A DNA stretch of 64,000 bases from Bolinopsis microptera (GCF_026151205.1 NC_087077.1:1550001-1614000); one strand, 5' to 3'; counted from the stretch's first letter, positions 35,820 to 49,817 are shown. The notes: generated from the letters alone by a model not told the origin. Program-made: numbers and translations.

Positions 35820-36377
35820 AGATGTTGAGGGGTCCTGTTAAAAGATCTTGAATTTTGTTAAGGTACCAGCTTGATCGACGATGTCAACCCATCGAGATCG
35901 TTGATGCGAAGCAAGAATCGTTCGAAGTCCTCCAAAGTACCAGCTAGAACATGTATACAGGAATGTATAATATATCGATCTATGATTTACAATTTTACCT
36001 TTTCAAATTTTGAAAGGACTTTTAGCCTAGCTTGCATTAAAGAAACATATGACAAACAAAGAGTATAAAAATTACAAACTCTTGATAAACTCTAAGAAAT
36101 AATCAATATTTAATTTCTATTTCCTGTTAACTACATGCGACCTAACCTGCGTTACCAGTAGATTAGACTGGATACAGTCTACTCAAAAATAAAAAACTCT
36201 AACTTTCCCATGCTATATTGAAAGATCTTTGAACTTGTAGGACACTCTTTAGTAAAAAATTAAAGGAAACACTAAATGTCAAGCATTAATTATTTTACAA
36301 TATTCATTGTATTAATAAATAATGCTGTGTATTTGTAGGAATGTTACTAAAGTAGAAGAAGACACATCAAAGCTGAC
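35820..36377. other. 5' flank of CYB5R4
   Basis: AT-rich, no gene. A 3' splice site (TTTGTAG before GAATGTTACT) at about 36339 suggests that the CYB5R4 start exon is preceded by an untranslated exon not located here. Confidence 0.4.
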
Positions 36378-37997
36378 ATGTCATTTTTGTTACCTGCCTC
36401 ACCGCAAGCGGTATCAAATGGAAAGAAAAAAGTAGCTCTTAAACCTGGACACGGCTTGATGGATTGGGTAAGGTTCAAGAGTAAGATTCGACCGTCACAG
36501 CCACAAAGAATTACTCAGCAAGAACTTGGACTTCACAATAAGCTTGGAGATGTGTGGACAGCTATAAATGGTAAATGGTAAATGTTGTTGATAGTAATTA
36601 CTTTGTCAAAATGCAAGAAGTTTATGCTTTTATTACTAAAGATAATGACAATTTTAAGGATTAATCTTTTGATTCTCTCTTCAGGTGCTGTTTATGATAT
36701 TACTACTTATGTTGACTATCATCCTGGAGGTGCTGAAGAATTAATGCGAGGAGCTGGCATTGACTCGACAGATTTGTTTAATGAGGTTCATAAATGGGTA
36801 AATTTCCAGAACATGCTAAAAGAATTCCTTGTTGGATATTTAGTACAGCAACCAAAGACTACAATATTAAAGGTTCCTGGCCAAACCTCACTTACGGTGC
36901 CAGGCAGCGGCAGTCAAACGTCGCTTACAGTTCCACACAAGAAACCCATTGTTACTGGTCCATTACTTCCTCCAGCTCCAAAGTTCTCATACGACAGCTA
37001 TCAAACAGAGAGATGTTTTACTCTAATAGTTTATGGAAAGATAGCTATGTCAAATAAAATCAGGCGCTCTTTCTTTTATGGAACTATCAGCAAAAAGGCA
37101 ATAAGAGTCTTCATACATTGTCTAGATAGAAAATTTTTGCTTGACCTTCAATTGTTTGCAGAATTTCAGAAGTTTGAAATAAGGAATAGCAATCTCAAGT
37201 TTGAGTTAGTAATTCACAAACAGCAAGAAAAACTGTGGCCCAGCGAGGGAACTCATCTATCAAATTCAAAAACCACTTACTCTGAAAAATTTAACAATCT
37301 TGAAAGTTTTGAAGTTTGTTGCACAGAAAATGTAATTGTAACCCATGACTCTAGGCTCTTAACATTCAAGTTCCTGAATGACTTTTATGCCATTCCTCCC
37401 TTGGGTTCACATGTTTTTGTTCAAAACCCTGACAAGAATTCATTGATCGACAAGAAACCATACACTGTGTATGATGTTATTGATCAAAGTACATTCCAAC
37501 TTCTAGTAAAGCAATATGAAGAAGGTGTAATGTCAACTTACATGTGCTCTTTGCAATCCAACCAGACAGTAAAGATGCAAGGATTTGACCATTTCATTGA
37601 TCTAAATACGCTTCACAAGAACAATAATATTGTTGTTCTGGCTGCTGGCACAGGTATCACTCCTTTTTACAGGATTATGAAAGAACTTTCAGCGAATAAG
37701 CTTTTCAAAGACCACACTTGTTCCTTGATGTTCTACAATAAAACACAAGAAGATATATTAGTAAAAGATCAGCTCAAGGAGTTGCAGGATAAAATTGTAA
37801 AGCTTGACATTAATCACATTCTCTCACAAGAGAGTTGGAGTGGACTTACTGGTCGAATAGAGCTGTTGCATTTAAAAAGGTTTTCTTCTGAATCTTTGTT
37901 TCTGATTTGTGGACCAAAACTGTTCATGGAGAAATCAGTGGCAGTTTTATTAGAGAAAGGTGTGAGCAAGTCAAATATGATTGAGTTCAATGGTTGA
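36378..37997 (+). CDS. CYB5R4: Cytochrome b5 reductase 4 (NCB5OR)
   Basis: Two exons, 36378-36570 and 36685-37997 (GT-AG intron of 114 bp), give 501 residues; the human protein has 521. Domains in order: a cytochrome b5 domain (about 28-110) with haem ligands His77 (YHPGG) and His100 (EVHKW); a CS domain (about 145-240, ending FELVIHKQQEKLW); and a cytochrome b5 reductase domain with FAD motif KPYT (322-325) and NAD(P)H motif GTGITPF (386-392), ending in CGPKLFM. NCB5OR is a soluble or ER-associated oxidoreductase that passes electrons from NAD(P)H through FAD to haem. An in-frame TAA precedes the ATG, which decides the start. The 1.3-kb second exon is intronless. Identification is firm from the unique domain order. 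Confidence 0.92.
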
Positions 37998-38201
37998 TGT
38001 AAATATAGGCATATTGATTTTATATTGTTGTTTCAAGAACATCATTTATATGCGAATGATTTATAAACATTGAAAGGTTGAAATATCTTAGATTAAACCT
38101 TTGATTGAACAAGTGATCCTCTCAAAAAAAACCACACGAATATACATAATGTGTCACGGCTTTTACGTCGTTTCACATGTCGTGTGGTCTTCCAAAATAT
38201 A

Positions 38202-38207
38202 AATAAA
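38202..38207 (+). terminator. Poly(A) signal after CYB5R4
   Basis: AATAAA about 205 bp after the stop codon. Confidence 0.5.
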
Positions 38208-38664
38208 ATCTTTAACTGTAAAAATTTATGATTCTGATTTAAGATGATCAACTGCATGTTGTCACAGCATTTTATTGTCTGTATCATTAAAAGATGAAAA
38301 TTCTTGTGATATCAGCATTTGTTTAACTACAGTAGTTTCATTTATTCTGTTTAGTACCAGTAGATCCAATGATTACAATTTAGATATAATCATAATATTC
38401 TAGTCTTTTTATTTGTTGTTAATTTATAATTGAGCTGTATTATTGAATTAGTCATTTGTGCAGTGTAAATTGGTTGTAGATAATGACCCTCTGTATAACG
38501 AATTAAACACTGTTTGATCTTTGGTTTCATATGTTTAATATACTTTCTTATTTTTGTAAAATCTCTTTAATTTGACTCATTCAATCGATATATCAATATC
38601 ATACATAATATTATACATTTATCTGATTTCAATGTTCCTTGCAGATAGGAGACAGTTTCAAAGT

Positions 38665-41600
38665 ATGTCAGGCAAAAACGGTGCGATATTCTGCATATTT
38701 TGCAAAAATAGGGTTCCAATTGCTGAGTTTGCTGATCATGAAAAATTAGAACTACACCAAAATACCATCAAGGTGATTTTATGTATTCTATTATACTGTT
38801 TCAATGTGTTTTGATTCACATTGAAAAGATGATAAAGCTTAAATAGTTAATCGAATTATGTTAGAAAACTTGAAGATTTATTATGGAATGGTTTCTTTTT
38901 AGATTTTTATTATTACATATACCTACTAGTATTGATTATAAATTTGTTGTTATTATCAGGCAAAACTTGGAGACATGAGCATTGGCTCGATGATGTGCAA
39001 AGCCTGCGTGGTTCCCGTCAACTCAGAGGTCATTTGGAATTCTCACTCTAAAGGAAGGAACCACAAAAAACAAGTTAACTTTCTCAATAAAGTTAGTCAA
39101 ACCTTGATAGCTTAACGATGAATTTTGTTTACTCAGTTCACATTTTTACTGTCGAAATTTGGATTACCGTAAAGAAATATTGATATTTTCGTCAACCATT
39201 TCTAAGTTTTTTATATTGATAATCTGGATATCAGTATGGCATAATTTTATCATCTTGAGTAAAGCACAATTGGAAGCAAACTAATGATTAACATATGAAT
39301 TCTATCCACAGGTAGGGAAGACTGAGAAATACGAGCGCCCATTTAGTCTAATCGAATTTGATAAAGACAGCAGCGACCCAGTATCTGATAAGATGTTCTC
39401 AGTAGTTCCTGACCTGTTTGCTCCTATTATTGAGGATGCATCAAAAAATGAATCCACAACTCATACAGAAGCAGTGATATCAGACAATTTATCTTCAGTT
39501 CATAATACTGAATCCTCAGAAAAGTCTGCTGATATTTCAGAAGACGCCCCAACTAATGTCCTTGATACAAAATCTGTTACAGAAGCTGATGAAGGAAGCA
39601 AGGAATCTAAAGATGTTGTAAATTCTCTTGATCGTAGTTATGATAACAGAGGACAAAATGCTGTCAGAAAGGACAGACAACTTATATCTGAAAGAAGGCT
39701 GGAGGCTAAACGTCGCAACAAACCACCAATGTTTTTGCAAGAAGATAGAGGTATGCAGCCTAGAAGGGGGAGAGATATGGGTCATCACAGAGCAGAAGAG
39801 AGGATACGTAGAGAAAGAGAAGAACCAAAATATTATAGGGAACGAGAAAGAGAAGAAAGAGAACCAATGTATAAAGAAAGGGAGGATCGAAGAAATCGTA
39901 GTAGAGAAAGAGAAAGGAAAAGGAAAAGTAAGTGGGGAGATACGGAGAAGAAAATCAGCAAGAGTGATTACGAGAAAATAGCTGATGAATTTCTTAATAG
40001 TGGTGAGTCCAAAGATGAAGACATGAAAAACCTTGAGGTGGAAGCCGGTTCAGCAGTAATGAAGGTTAGCACAGCAGCTCCAACCACGATGCCACCCTTC
40101 CCTCCTCCACCTCTCTTTCCTCCCCCTAGTGCTATGTTCCCTAATATTGATCCATATGCTGGAGTACAGCCAGCATTTAATCCTCCTTCGTTTATGGGGA
40201 TGCCTCCCATGCATAGAATGCCGTTTCCTCCTCCTCCTCCTCATATGTTCCCTATGCCTCCACCTGGTCTACCAATGCCACCATCCAGTCTTTCAATGCC
40301 ACCATCCAGTCTTCCAATGCCACCATCCAGTCTTCCAATGCCACCATCCAGTTTTCCTCTACCTCCTGCAGGTCCAATGCCATCAACTAGTATGCCAATA
40401 ACTTTATCAAAACCACTCCCACCTCCAGATGCCTTACCTGAGTCCCCTACACCAGCTTCTGATCTTGAGGATGAAGTTGATTATCCTGAACCCGAAGAAA
40501 TTGTTGACAGAGGTCACATTGACAACACACCTAAACCTTCTGTTCCTTTCTTTATTGAACAAAGTGATGTTGAAATCTTTATCCCCGAATTCTTTGCTGA
40601 CCGTTATGCTGAGCACCCACACAAGGGTGTTGTGAAAGCTGACCCAGAAGTAGCGTTATTTGAGATGATTGAAAAAGAAAAGAGGGCCAATGAACCAATT
40701 CCTGAGTCCATTCATCTCAAGATGAGTGCTAAACCAATTCTTGTTTTGAATGAAGATGTGAAGCCTTTTAATCCTGATGTCTATGAATCCTTGAAAGGAC
40801 GGGTGCTGCCGATAATCAAACCTAATCAAAAGTTCGTTGTGATTGGTAAGTACTGTATGGCAACTAATACAAGAAATGTGTAGATGCTTTTAAAAAAATC
40901 TGTTTCTGTTATATAATTTATTGCCTATGCTGGTATTATATTTTAACTTATATTGGACATTAGCATTGTTTTTTACATTCTTTATGTTTCACAGTGGCCA
41001 ACTTAAGTCTGTACAGAAACAATAAACATATGTCCTAAGCCCTAGAAATTAAATAATAAATTACAGGCAGCAACTGTTTGAAAGTCACTGGACCGAACCA
41101 CTTTGTGTGTGACTTGTGTCAAGTCCAATTTAATGACGCCAGCAAGATGGAGCACTTATTATGTAAGTAGACGTTAAATATTTTTTCCCTAGAGTCTCAT
41201 TATATGATAGTACAAACTGCTCATTTTATCTATGCAGTGAAATTATAAAACATTAGTGAATTACTAAATTTTAGACTGTTGTAATTGGAATAAGGGTCTT
41301 GAATCGTGCAAACTGTACTGTAGGTTTCATTGCTTTGTATAGTTCTGTAACTCTGCAAAACTGAATTGCAATTTCAATAATTTGTCTTTTAAGATTAAAA
41401 TGGATTGTGTACTCGATTTTGTCTTGAAAATGTTTCTTTTGAATGTTTTCAGAGCAGATTAAAAGATACTTTCCTTTTTATGGTAAATTGTAACAGTTTT
41501 CGGTTAAATTGTTAAGGAATGAAATAGTTAGACAATATAAGATTATGTTTTTAATATTGATTTTATATCTGAGCTATTTTCAGCTAAACCTCATTTGTTG

Positions 41601-42452
41601 AACATCCTGTGGAATTGGGACCCCGACAGCGCGCAAATCATTAAAGATATTGAGTTACTCAATAAGAATTTGTTTGATAAGAAAGTAATGGAGGCAGCAA
41701 ACGAGATACAAAAGAAGGAAATTAAGTTGTTGAGTGAACATCAGTTAAGAATAAGAGCCCGTATTCTTGACGAAAATGTCGATGATCAGAATAAACACTT
41801 TATCAAAAACGATGTTTTTGATCCAGCTAATTTCCCTGATCACGATTTTAGTTATCTCAACCAGGAAAAGGAAGAGGAAAGTGAGGATGATGAGGATGAT
41901 GATGACATCTTACCAGATGACCCAAATAAGCCAAATAAGATGAAGATCCTAGAATCAGGAATCATGAACATGCTCAAATCTACTGACAAGTCTCAAGTTG
42001 TAAGTGATGAAGACACTGCTCTTGCAGCTCTTGGCATCTGCAAAAGTCTGATGCAGAAAATGGGAGGTCGCTTCAAGAAGTGCAAGCATACGCCCTCAGA
42101 AGAAACAGTCGATAAATTGAAAAAGGTGAAACATTTTTTCAATAATTTGCTAATCATCCAGCAGATATTGGATGTTTATCCCAGTACTGCATTGAAGGAG
42201 AATTCTTCTTCTGCCCCCTCAGGAAAGGAGCCTATCACTTCCAAGGTTGGTGTGCCACTACCCGCAGCTTTTACTCAGCCTGCAGCTTTTGCTGATTACA
42301 ACGCTGGGTTTCAGAATCATAATTCTTCCCCCTCTACATCTGTGACCAGCGATCCTAGGAGATCGAAACAGGCTGATACAGGATACAGCTTGTATTCAAC
42401 TAGTGTTGATCAAGCCGGCATTGAGTGGTACCGGCAAAATAAACTCACTTAG
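38665..42452 (+). CDS. Nuclear protein with three matrin/U1-type zinc fingers
   Basis: Five exons: 38665-38772, 38960-39091, 39312-40845, 41067-41162 and 41584-42452, all GT-AG and in phase, give 912 residues. The zinc fingers are C-x2-C...H-x5-H: one in exon 1 (FCIFCKNR...DHEKLELH), one in exon 2 (MCKACVVP...SHSKGRKH) and one split by the last intron (FVCDLCQVQ...EHLLSKPH). Between them lie an Arg/Glu/Lys-rich segment, a Pro/Met-rich low-complexity segment with five tandem MPPSS-type repeats (about 40260-40360), and an acidic stretch. The C-terminus has a Glu/Asp run (EEESEDDEDDDD). Matrin-type fingers usually bind double-stranded or structured RNA, so a role in nuclear RNA handling is likely. 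I do not recognise a named orthologue. It resembles the gene at 54969-59086 in layout. Confidence 0.8.
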
Positions 42453-43102
42453 TTTAAGTGTTTTTACTTTTGATGATTTTAAACTTTTTAATAGTTGATC
42501 CTTTGAACTCTATTTAACTTCAATACGTTTGAATGACATTTTATATATGTTTTCCAAACTATTGAGATGCCTTTTTTGCCCATTTTGGCAAAGTCTTGAA
42601 CCCATTTTTCCCCCAATTTTTCCCACTGAACAAACTTGTATTAATACTTTAATACCTCTGTTCAGTGGACCTACTAACTAATACGATAATATGTTTAAAC
42701 ATATTCGCATAATATATTATATATTCTTTTTGATTATGTTGACGAGATTCAGCGTGAAAGACTTATATCCTCCTAAATGTTCCTCGTGTCTCAAATTGTT
42801 GTAAAACTGAGAGGTGTTTTAGTTACTGTGGACCCTCCCTTTGGAATCAGCTTCCTTATCAATTGAGAACATTGACCGATATTGTCTTGCTTAAAAAGAG
42901 ACTCATCTCTTTGAAAAAGTATTCATATAAGTATCATATAATATCTTTCTCATATATAGACCATACTTCATAAACTTCTAAGTTCTTAGTTATACATACA
43001 TGTTCATAAGTCGCTTTAGATCCAGCTTAAAGTGAATCTTTGGATTTTGAGTTCTTTTTGGCTATAATCGCTTTTATAGTATAAAGCGAAATTTATAGTT
43101 AT
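42453..43102. other. Intergenic, no gene seen
   Basis: Contains the 3' flank of the preceding gene. A word like GAATCTTTGGATTTTGAGTT before the element recurs in variant form near 45845-45870, so part is repetitive. Confidence 0.45.
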
Positions 43103-43103
43103 T

Positions 43104-44976
43104 ACAGGGTGGGCCAAAAGTCAGTGGGCATACGTTGGCCTTAATAGCTCAGTCACTGAGTGCCCAATTGAAATAATTCTTTATGGTATGACTTACTACC
43201 ACCACTGGTTCGAGGAATTTGTCAAATCGAAAAATATTCGAGCTCTTTTTTTTCAAATGAAGATACATTTTTGCATTCGAATTACGTTTGTCCTGAAAAA
43301 ATTAGAACTGTAGCTTCTCAAATGACCGAAATGTGAAGCATAACGAGTTTATTCATTACGTGTGATCAGGTGATTGGGTTACCAAATCACGTGATTAGGT
43401 GACCCCGTTAACCACCCCGTTAAACATTATGGGAATTGTTAAGGGTGCCCAATTAAGGTGTTGTGTCACATCATCATCCAATCAATTTTGTTAACGAGAT
43501 ACAGAAAATGATTTATAACTTCGTCATTTCTGATCCGTTTTGCCGGCCCATATCCAAAAACCCGCATTCTCGCATTCTAAGAATGTAGGAAATTTTTAAA
43601 AGTAGGAAATTTTTGACAAAAAGTAGGAAATTCGAGAGCCAACTCTGAGAATTTTCGATAATATTTCAGTAGGAATTTAAGTGAAAGAGCAGACTAAAAG
43701 TTGCTGGACCGTTATTCAAATGTCCTCAGTCAGGGATCCACTGATCCAGTCTATTAAATTTCGTTTCACAGACCAAAGTTTGTTGCTATTAGCTACAAAA
43801 TCTGTGCATCAAGTAACCACTAACCAGATGCTAATTATTGGGGCATTTTCGCGTACACGACATAAATAGTTGTCATTATTACTTTATTAACGTTTTACTA
43901 TCTACTTATCTAGTCTATGAAACCGGATATGTCTACAGTGTCACCCGATATCTGTATTGGCAAGCAGTAGCATATACACATCACGTCTTCAATGTGTGTA
44001 TCACACTGCACACACCCAGCCCAAATTCGTGTGGCTTGAGAAAATATCAGAAAAACAGGGCGTTTTAACTAATCTGTACGATGATGCTAGAATGGGCGTG
44101 AGAATTGGACTTTTTCTAGTTTTTTAATTACTCTATCTTATTTAAATAGTAAATACTAATAGTCATTATTATATTTTTGGAAAATTTAAATTCCTTGTTT
44201 CTTGAATATTTGGTCTCATACTTGCTTCCTTCTCCAAATTCCCTTAACCCTGTATTAGTTTATAGCTTGAAAGCAGAAAGTGATGGTAGTAGATGAGAAA
44301 ACATTTTTGCCAAAATTATAAACTCTTGATACTTCATGCTGTCTCCTATTTCGTGCTTTAGTTAAGCCAAGTGTTTAGGGATTCTAGAATCCAGACAATT
44401 TATCCCAATAAAAATTGAAATCAGAAAATAGTATGCTAAAATCGTTCTCCATTGTCAGATTCGTTCCAGGAGGCCAAATCTAGTTTAAATTTCCAAAATT
44501 TTCGGGGGCTTCGCCCCCAAAAGTAACCTAGGATTATCTATTAAAAAGCATTCCGGGCCCTAAAAAAGTAAAATTGAGAATTTGGAATCCGCCATGAAAA
44601 ATCTTTGAACCGCGCGAATACAAAGACTTTTTATGCGAGCGAAGCGAGTGGGCCACAGAAAACGAAAAAATTGAGAATGTAGGAAATTAAAATTTTTTTG
44701 GATATGGGGTTTTGCGTCATGTTTTCAGATCATATGCAACACTTAATAATCTACCGTCTCTGAAAAAAGTCAGGCGTTCAGCATGTTCAGAGAAAACAAT
44801 TTATGTGTTTTAATATTGAATGGGCTGGTCTAAAATATTCAAATTTTGACGACGGAATCCTCGAACCAGTAAGTACAGTATGCCATCTGCAAAGCAACAG
44901 CTCTCAAATATAAAGCACGGCCGAGCTATTAAGGCCAACTTATACCCACTGACTTTTGCATTGGCCCACCCTGTAT
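43104..44976. mobile_element. Tc1/mariner-like inverted-repeat element
   Basis: The left end CAGGGTGGGCCAAAAGTCAG, then GTTGGCCTTAATAGCTC, is matched in reverse complement at the right by GAGCTATTAAGGCCAAC and TGGCCCACCCTG. Both ends abut TA, the expected target duplication of the Tc1/mariner superfamily. No transposase frame survives in the 1.87 kb. A nested block (about 43550-44713) has its own inverted ends (CATATCCAAAAA and its complement, with AGAATGTAGGAAAT). Confidence 0.7.
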
Positions 44977-44977
44977 T

Positions 44978-46867
44978 ATTATTATTATATATGATAACTA
45001 CCTACAAGCTGTGTGGTACAGCCATCATAAAATGCATGAAAGATGATTACATTTTTTAGGTTTATTTTTTGAACCTAATAAGAATTAGGAATTATTTGTG
45101 CTGATATAAAAATCTGTCATTTAAACATGTTTTTAAGATCATTGAACTATTTATTATCACTGTTGTATGATTTGATTGAAATTACTCACAAAAAAATGTA
45201 TATTATAAATAATTTCCATATTATAAAATCACTGCTTTAAGGTTGTATTTTCCGGTCGGTTTACACAGGTATCAAGCTTCTCATTTTTAAGTTCCATTCA
45301 GATTCTCATTTGTAAACAGCAACTACTCCTTCATAATATTTGTATATATTAATTATTCTCCTACAGACTACCGTCTAGAAAAATGTAGGCAATCATTTCC
45401 GTTAACTTGTTCCATGGTACTATTACTAACATAGCTACTATCGTAAAGCTTTATTGCTTTCATACGGCACAGATAACCTTAACTTTGACTGTGAAGATTA
45501 CTGTGTACGCTAGTTACGGCCTAAGCGGTATACAAATAAAGCGTTATTATTATTATTAGTTTTAGGGGTTTTTATCTGAGGCCAGGTTTAGTAAGTGAGT
45601 TGCTTCGAGTGCAAGGTTTTAGGCTAATTATAAGAAGGTGAAGACTGAAGCATAGGATCTGATCATAGCAGGCACATATCCAGTTAGCAGGCACATATCC
45701 AGTTAGCTGATAACATTGAATATAGAGATTCACTTCAAAACACCGTCGACAACATCTCCAGTGAGACGGGTCACGCACAGACTCAGGTAGCGGGGCTGGC
45801 TATATCATCACTACTGATGATATATATTTAGATGGCTTGAACTGAATCTTTTGAGTTCTTTTCGGCTATACAACGATGTACACATTTCTAGTTTAATTGA
45901 AATTATTATTATATATTCCATCATTATATTATGTCGAATTTAAGATTTAACACTTTCTATTAGGATACAAATCCTGATAATAAGAATTTGTATCCTGGAA
46001 AGTTTTGCAATCTAAATTTTTGTAATCCAAACATTGTATAATGAAATATTGATGAATTCTGGATATATCATCATCACAATAAAGCTCCAATTTAATGTTC
46101 TCCAATTTACCATAAACCCCGAATTGTTCATACACCATCGCATTTCTCTTTTCCCGCTTTTTCTTAAACCCCAAGGAGGCGAAGGCTAAATCCAAAAGGA
46201 TTTAATGTTTCATCTATTCTGGTGCAGACTGCAGGCCCCTGACTATCTGAACGTTTTTACCGGCCTCATGAAGATCTCATGAGGCCTGTTACACTTGAAG
46301 AAATGCAAGTGTATACCATATCCGTTTTTCCCCTAGAGGCTCCAATCACCGAACGTGCAATCTTTAGATATCGACCTCTAGAGGCTCCAATCACCGCAAT
46401 CTCTAGATATCGACCACTGTTGAGTTATTGATGGGCCTTCTTCCACCCGACAAATAAGGAATTTTAAAATGCCTTAAGGAAACGAAGTACACAACTGAGT
46501 GCTTTTGCTATCCATTTTCATCATTTATCGATTGATCCCGTGTTTTAGATGCATAAACTTTGCGATCAGCAATGGTTTTAGTATCTCACTTGGGTGCTAT
46601 CCACAATCAGGTAACAGGCTCCTTTCTGGCGCATCTTTCAGTGCCGCTGAAAAAAAGCAACTTACTTGAATTGAGAAATAACTGGAATTGAGATTGAACA
46701 TAAAGAAAATACCAGGTTGGCACCCCTTATTTCAGTTTCACTATATTAATTGAAACGGGTACTTCCCAAATAAGAAATCGTATTTATTTTGTGACAGAGC
46801 TCATGCATTATTTCGGGATGTCAGCACTTTTGCCCTTATCTTGATTTATAAATACTAGCAGGAACCC
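44978..46867. other. Intergenic, no gene seen
   Basis: Only short frames. A local tandem duplication at about 46330-46425 repeats CTAGAGGCTCCAATCACCG and TAGATATCGACC. A short palindrome sits near 45800. Confidence 0.5.
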
Positions 46868-47167
46868 GTCTTACTATAAAGTAATGTCAAGACTCAAGAG
46901 ACTAAAATAATTATTACCTATTTAATTCGCGTTTTTGACACCACTTAGGGGTCCCAATTTTGGGCACTAAAATTCTTATTCCTTGGCCAATTTTTTATTT
47001 TTTCATACTGATTTGAAGGCCATTAAAGCATTTGACCCAGTCAAAAAGTTTCAGTTGTATATCTTTTACGGTTTTTGAGGAAAGTCCCGTTAAAGTTGAT
47101 GCCGTGGTGTCAGTAAAATGGCACGGAACCATATATATCGTCTCGCTTTATATATAGTAAGATGACA
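46868..47167 (-). repeat. Interspersed repeat R1, intact copy
   Basis: The reverse complement runs without interruption from TTACTATATATAAAGCGAGA through ACACCACGGCATCAACTTTA to GACGGGTTCCTGCTAGTA. It is the uninterrupted reference for the copy split at 28873-30372. Confidence 0.8.
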
Positions 47168-47308
47168 AATATACTACAAAAATACTAACAATGTGAGTTG
47201 TATAATATAATTGTGAAATGTGATATCCCTCAACAATTCAACAGGAAGAAATTGTATTATCTTAAAACATTTACATTACGTAAAACGTTCTGCCAGCAGC
47301 TCTAGTAA

Positions 47309-49817
47309 ATGGCAGGGAACTTCTGGAAGTCCTCCCACTATGGCCAATGGATCATATCGGAAGAGCGGGTGCTTGAGGGACACGAGAGAGATTCCAAGTC
47401 TTTGTCTGTTGATGACGTCAAGAAACTTCATATTTTCTTTGCCAATTTTATTCAGGTAAGCTAAAACTTCAGCGCTCATAGCTGAGGTTCAAGCTGGACC
47501 ATTCCCTTCTTTTTCATTTCAATTTTACATTGATATTGTTGATTGTTGCAATATTTATGATATTCATTTATTTTTAATATAATTAATTAGTTGTTTCTTC
47601 CAGGCACTCGGGGAAACGAACAAACTAAGACAACAAGTCATAGCCACAGCAACAGTGTACTTCAAAAGATTCTATATCCTCAACTCCTTCAAAAGTATCG
47701 ACCCTTTTCTAATGGCCCCCACTTGCATCTTCCTTGCTTCTAAGGTTATTAATTCTTCAACGATTGCTTTAATACTTTATACCAAGATATTGCCAGTGTT
47801 AATTATTACTGTTGATCGTTTAATTTCGTACACTCAAGAAAATATAATCAAATCGGTTTTAACACAGGATATTCATTATCGGGATTATCCAACATTAACA
47901 CAATTACCAACATTCCTCTCCATAACCAGGTGGAGGAATGCGGACCTATACCCATACAGCGTCTCATAACTGTGTGCTCTTCTCTAATTAAGAGCAAGTT
48001 TAATTTCGCCATGACAAACGACTTTTTGTACAGGTTAGTTTTCACTGAGATCTTTATTAGAACATAAATAAGAGTTTACATATTATGCTGCTTACTTATA
48101 CTCTATGGTGGTTCTGTCAAGCTTCCTTATTGCGTAAATATCAGAAAAATAAGGAATTAAAATAAAATATTGGAAGTAAGATGAGTTTTATTGAGCTAAG
48201 AGTTTGTAAGATGAGCTTAGAGCTTGTAACAACACCTTACACGTCATTAGTATGCACCAATGTCATTATATGGTTTAACTGCCGTGTTTTGGTTCAGCCG
48301 AAATAGATTTTACAAATGTTTTCCATACATTTGTCTCACTCTTGCGCCAGCTGCAGTCTAGTAGTGTCGAGTTTCATGTATATTTCTCTAGCCGTCATGA
48401 ATTATTCTGTTGCCTAATTCAAGTACATATTTTGGTTTAGTGTGAATGTAATTGAGTAATTGTAATACATTTATGTAAAATTTATTTGAATTTTGAAATT
48501 TAAAAAACGTCCTTTCAGGCCACAGCACGTGCTGGAATGCGAGTTTTACTTGTTGGAGATGATGGACTGTTGCCTGATAGTTCACCAACCGTACAGACCC
48601 CTCACTACCTACGCTGAGTCTCTTGGCCCTGAAGTAAGTCACTTTAGTGTGTACAATAGAGTCCTGTGCGGTGTAATTTAGATTGTGGTCACACTCACGC
48701 CTTATTGACTACGGTACAAAGTGAACTTATTGTATGGTATTGTTGTAGATGAAAAGCTCGAATATAATAATAGGCACAATGCCGACTGGCTGTTAGAAAT
48801 AGATCTCGCCATGTAACATGTAACATGTTAGAAATAGCCCTCTAACAGCTGGTTGCCAGTGTACCTATTTACCATAGTATAGATATTATGTATTATAATA
48901 GTTTCTGTACTCTGTACGGTAGTAAAGACATCTTAAGATAATATTAGATATAGTCTCTATACTCTGCACTCAGCTCTATGCGATATTGTAAATGATAATA
49001 TTGAATATAGTGTAACCCGGCCTACTCTATAGCCAGTGTAAGTGAATGTTACTCCCTCCTGCATGTGGAATGTGAATGTTACATCATCTAACCCTCTTCA
49101 CACAGGTGCTAAACACGGCGTGGCACATAATAAACGACACATTGCGTTGTGACATCATCCTAACCCACCCTCCCTACTTGATAGCCCTGTCGGCGCTGCA
49201 CATGTCTTCTGTTATTCACAATAATGATAACGCTATGAAGTGGTTTTCTGAACTTACTATAAGGTTTATTTTAAGGCAACGTTGTTTTTTGCTATTTCTG
49301 GGAATTTATATCGATTTAAAAAATCTTGTTCTGCTTTCAGTTTTGTTGCATTTATTTTATTCAATCGTGCGAGTAATTTCCACAAACTACATACAGTATT
49401 ACATAGTATCCGGGAATATCTATTCTTAAAAACGGTGTTTTAATAAAATATAATGTGTTTCAGTATTGAGAAGATAACACAAGTTTCACAACAAATTATA
49501 CAATTGTACGAACTGTGGCGAGGTTTTGAGGAGAAGAAAGAAATTCCGGGTGAGTTTCTTTGAGGAGGACATTTGTTATTGCTTACGAAATTATGTAACG
49601 TTGCTTTGATGTGGTTCAATTTCGTAAAATAATCGCATTCTGATCAAGAATTGCAAGCATGATTACTTAATATATAATTTGAATAATATGGTAATAAGTT
49701 CTCTGTTAAACCGAATAACTGTTGTCAGGTATTTTATTCCGGATGCCACGTCCCAGAATGTCCCACTCAGGAAGTCTAGCCGGGTCCAGATGTTCCACAC
49801 CCAGTGGGATGAGGTGA
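47309..49817 (+). CDS. CCNC: Cyclin C, Mediator kinase-module subunit
   Basis: Seven exons: 47309-47455, 47604-47744, 47930-48033, 48519-48633, 49106-49263, 49464-49549 and 49729-49817. Phases join correctly and give 279 residues (human 283). The N-terminus MAGNFWKSSHYGQWI, the cyclin box stretch RQQVIATATVYFKRFY, SIDPFLMAPTCIFLASKV, HVLECEFYLLEMMDCCLIV and the second fold (WHIINDTLRCDIILTHPPY) match cyclin C closely. The C-terminus ends in a short Pro/Ser-rich tail (ILFRMPRPRMS). Cyclin C activates CDK8/CDK19 in the Mediator kinase module and so tunes RNA polymerase II transcription; it also has a mitochondrial role on stress. The start is the conserved MAGNFW. SLBP follows on the same strand. 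Confidence 0.95.
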
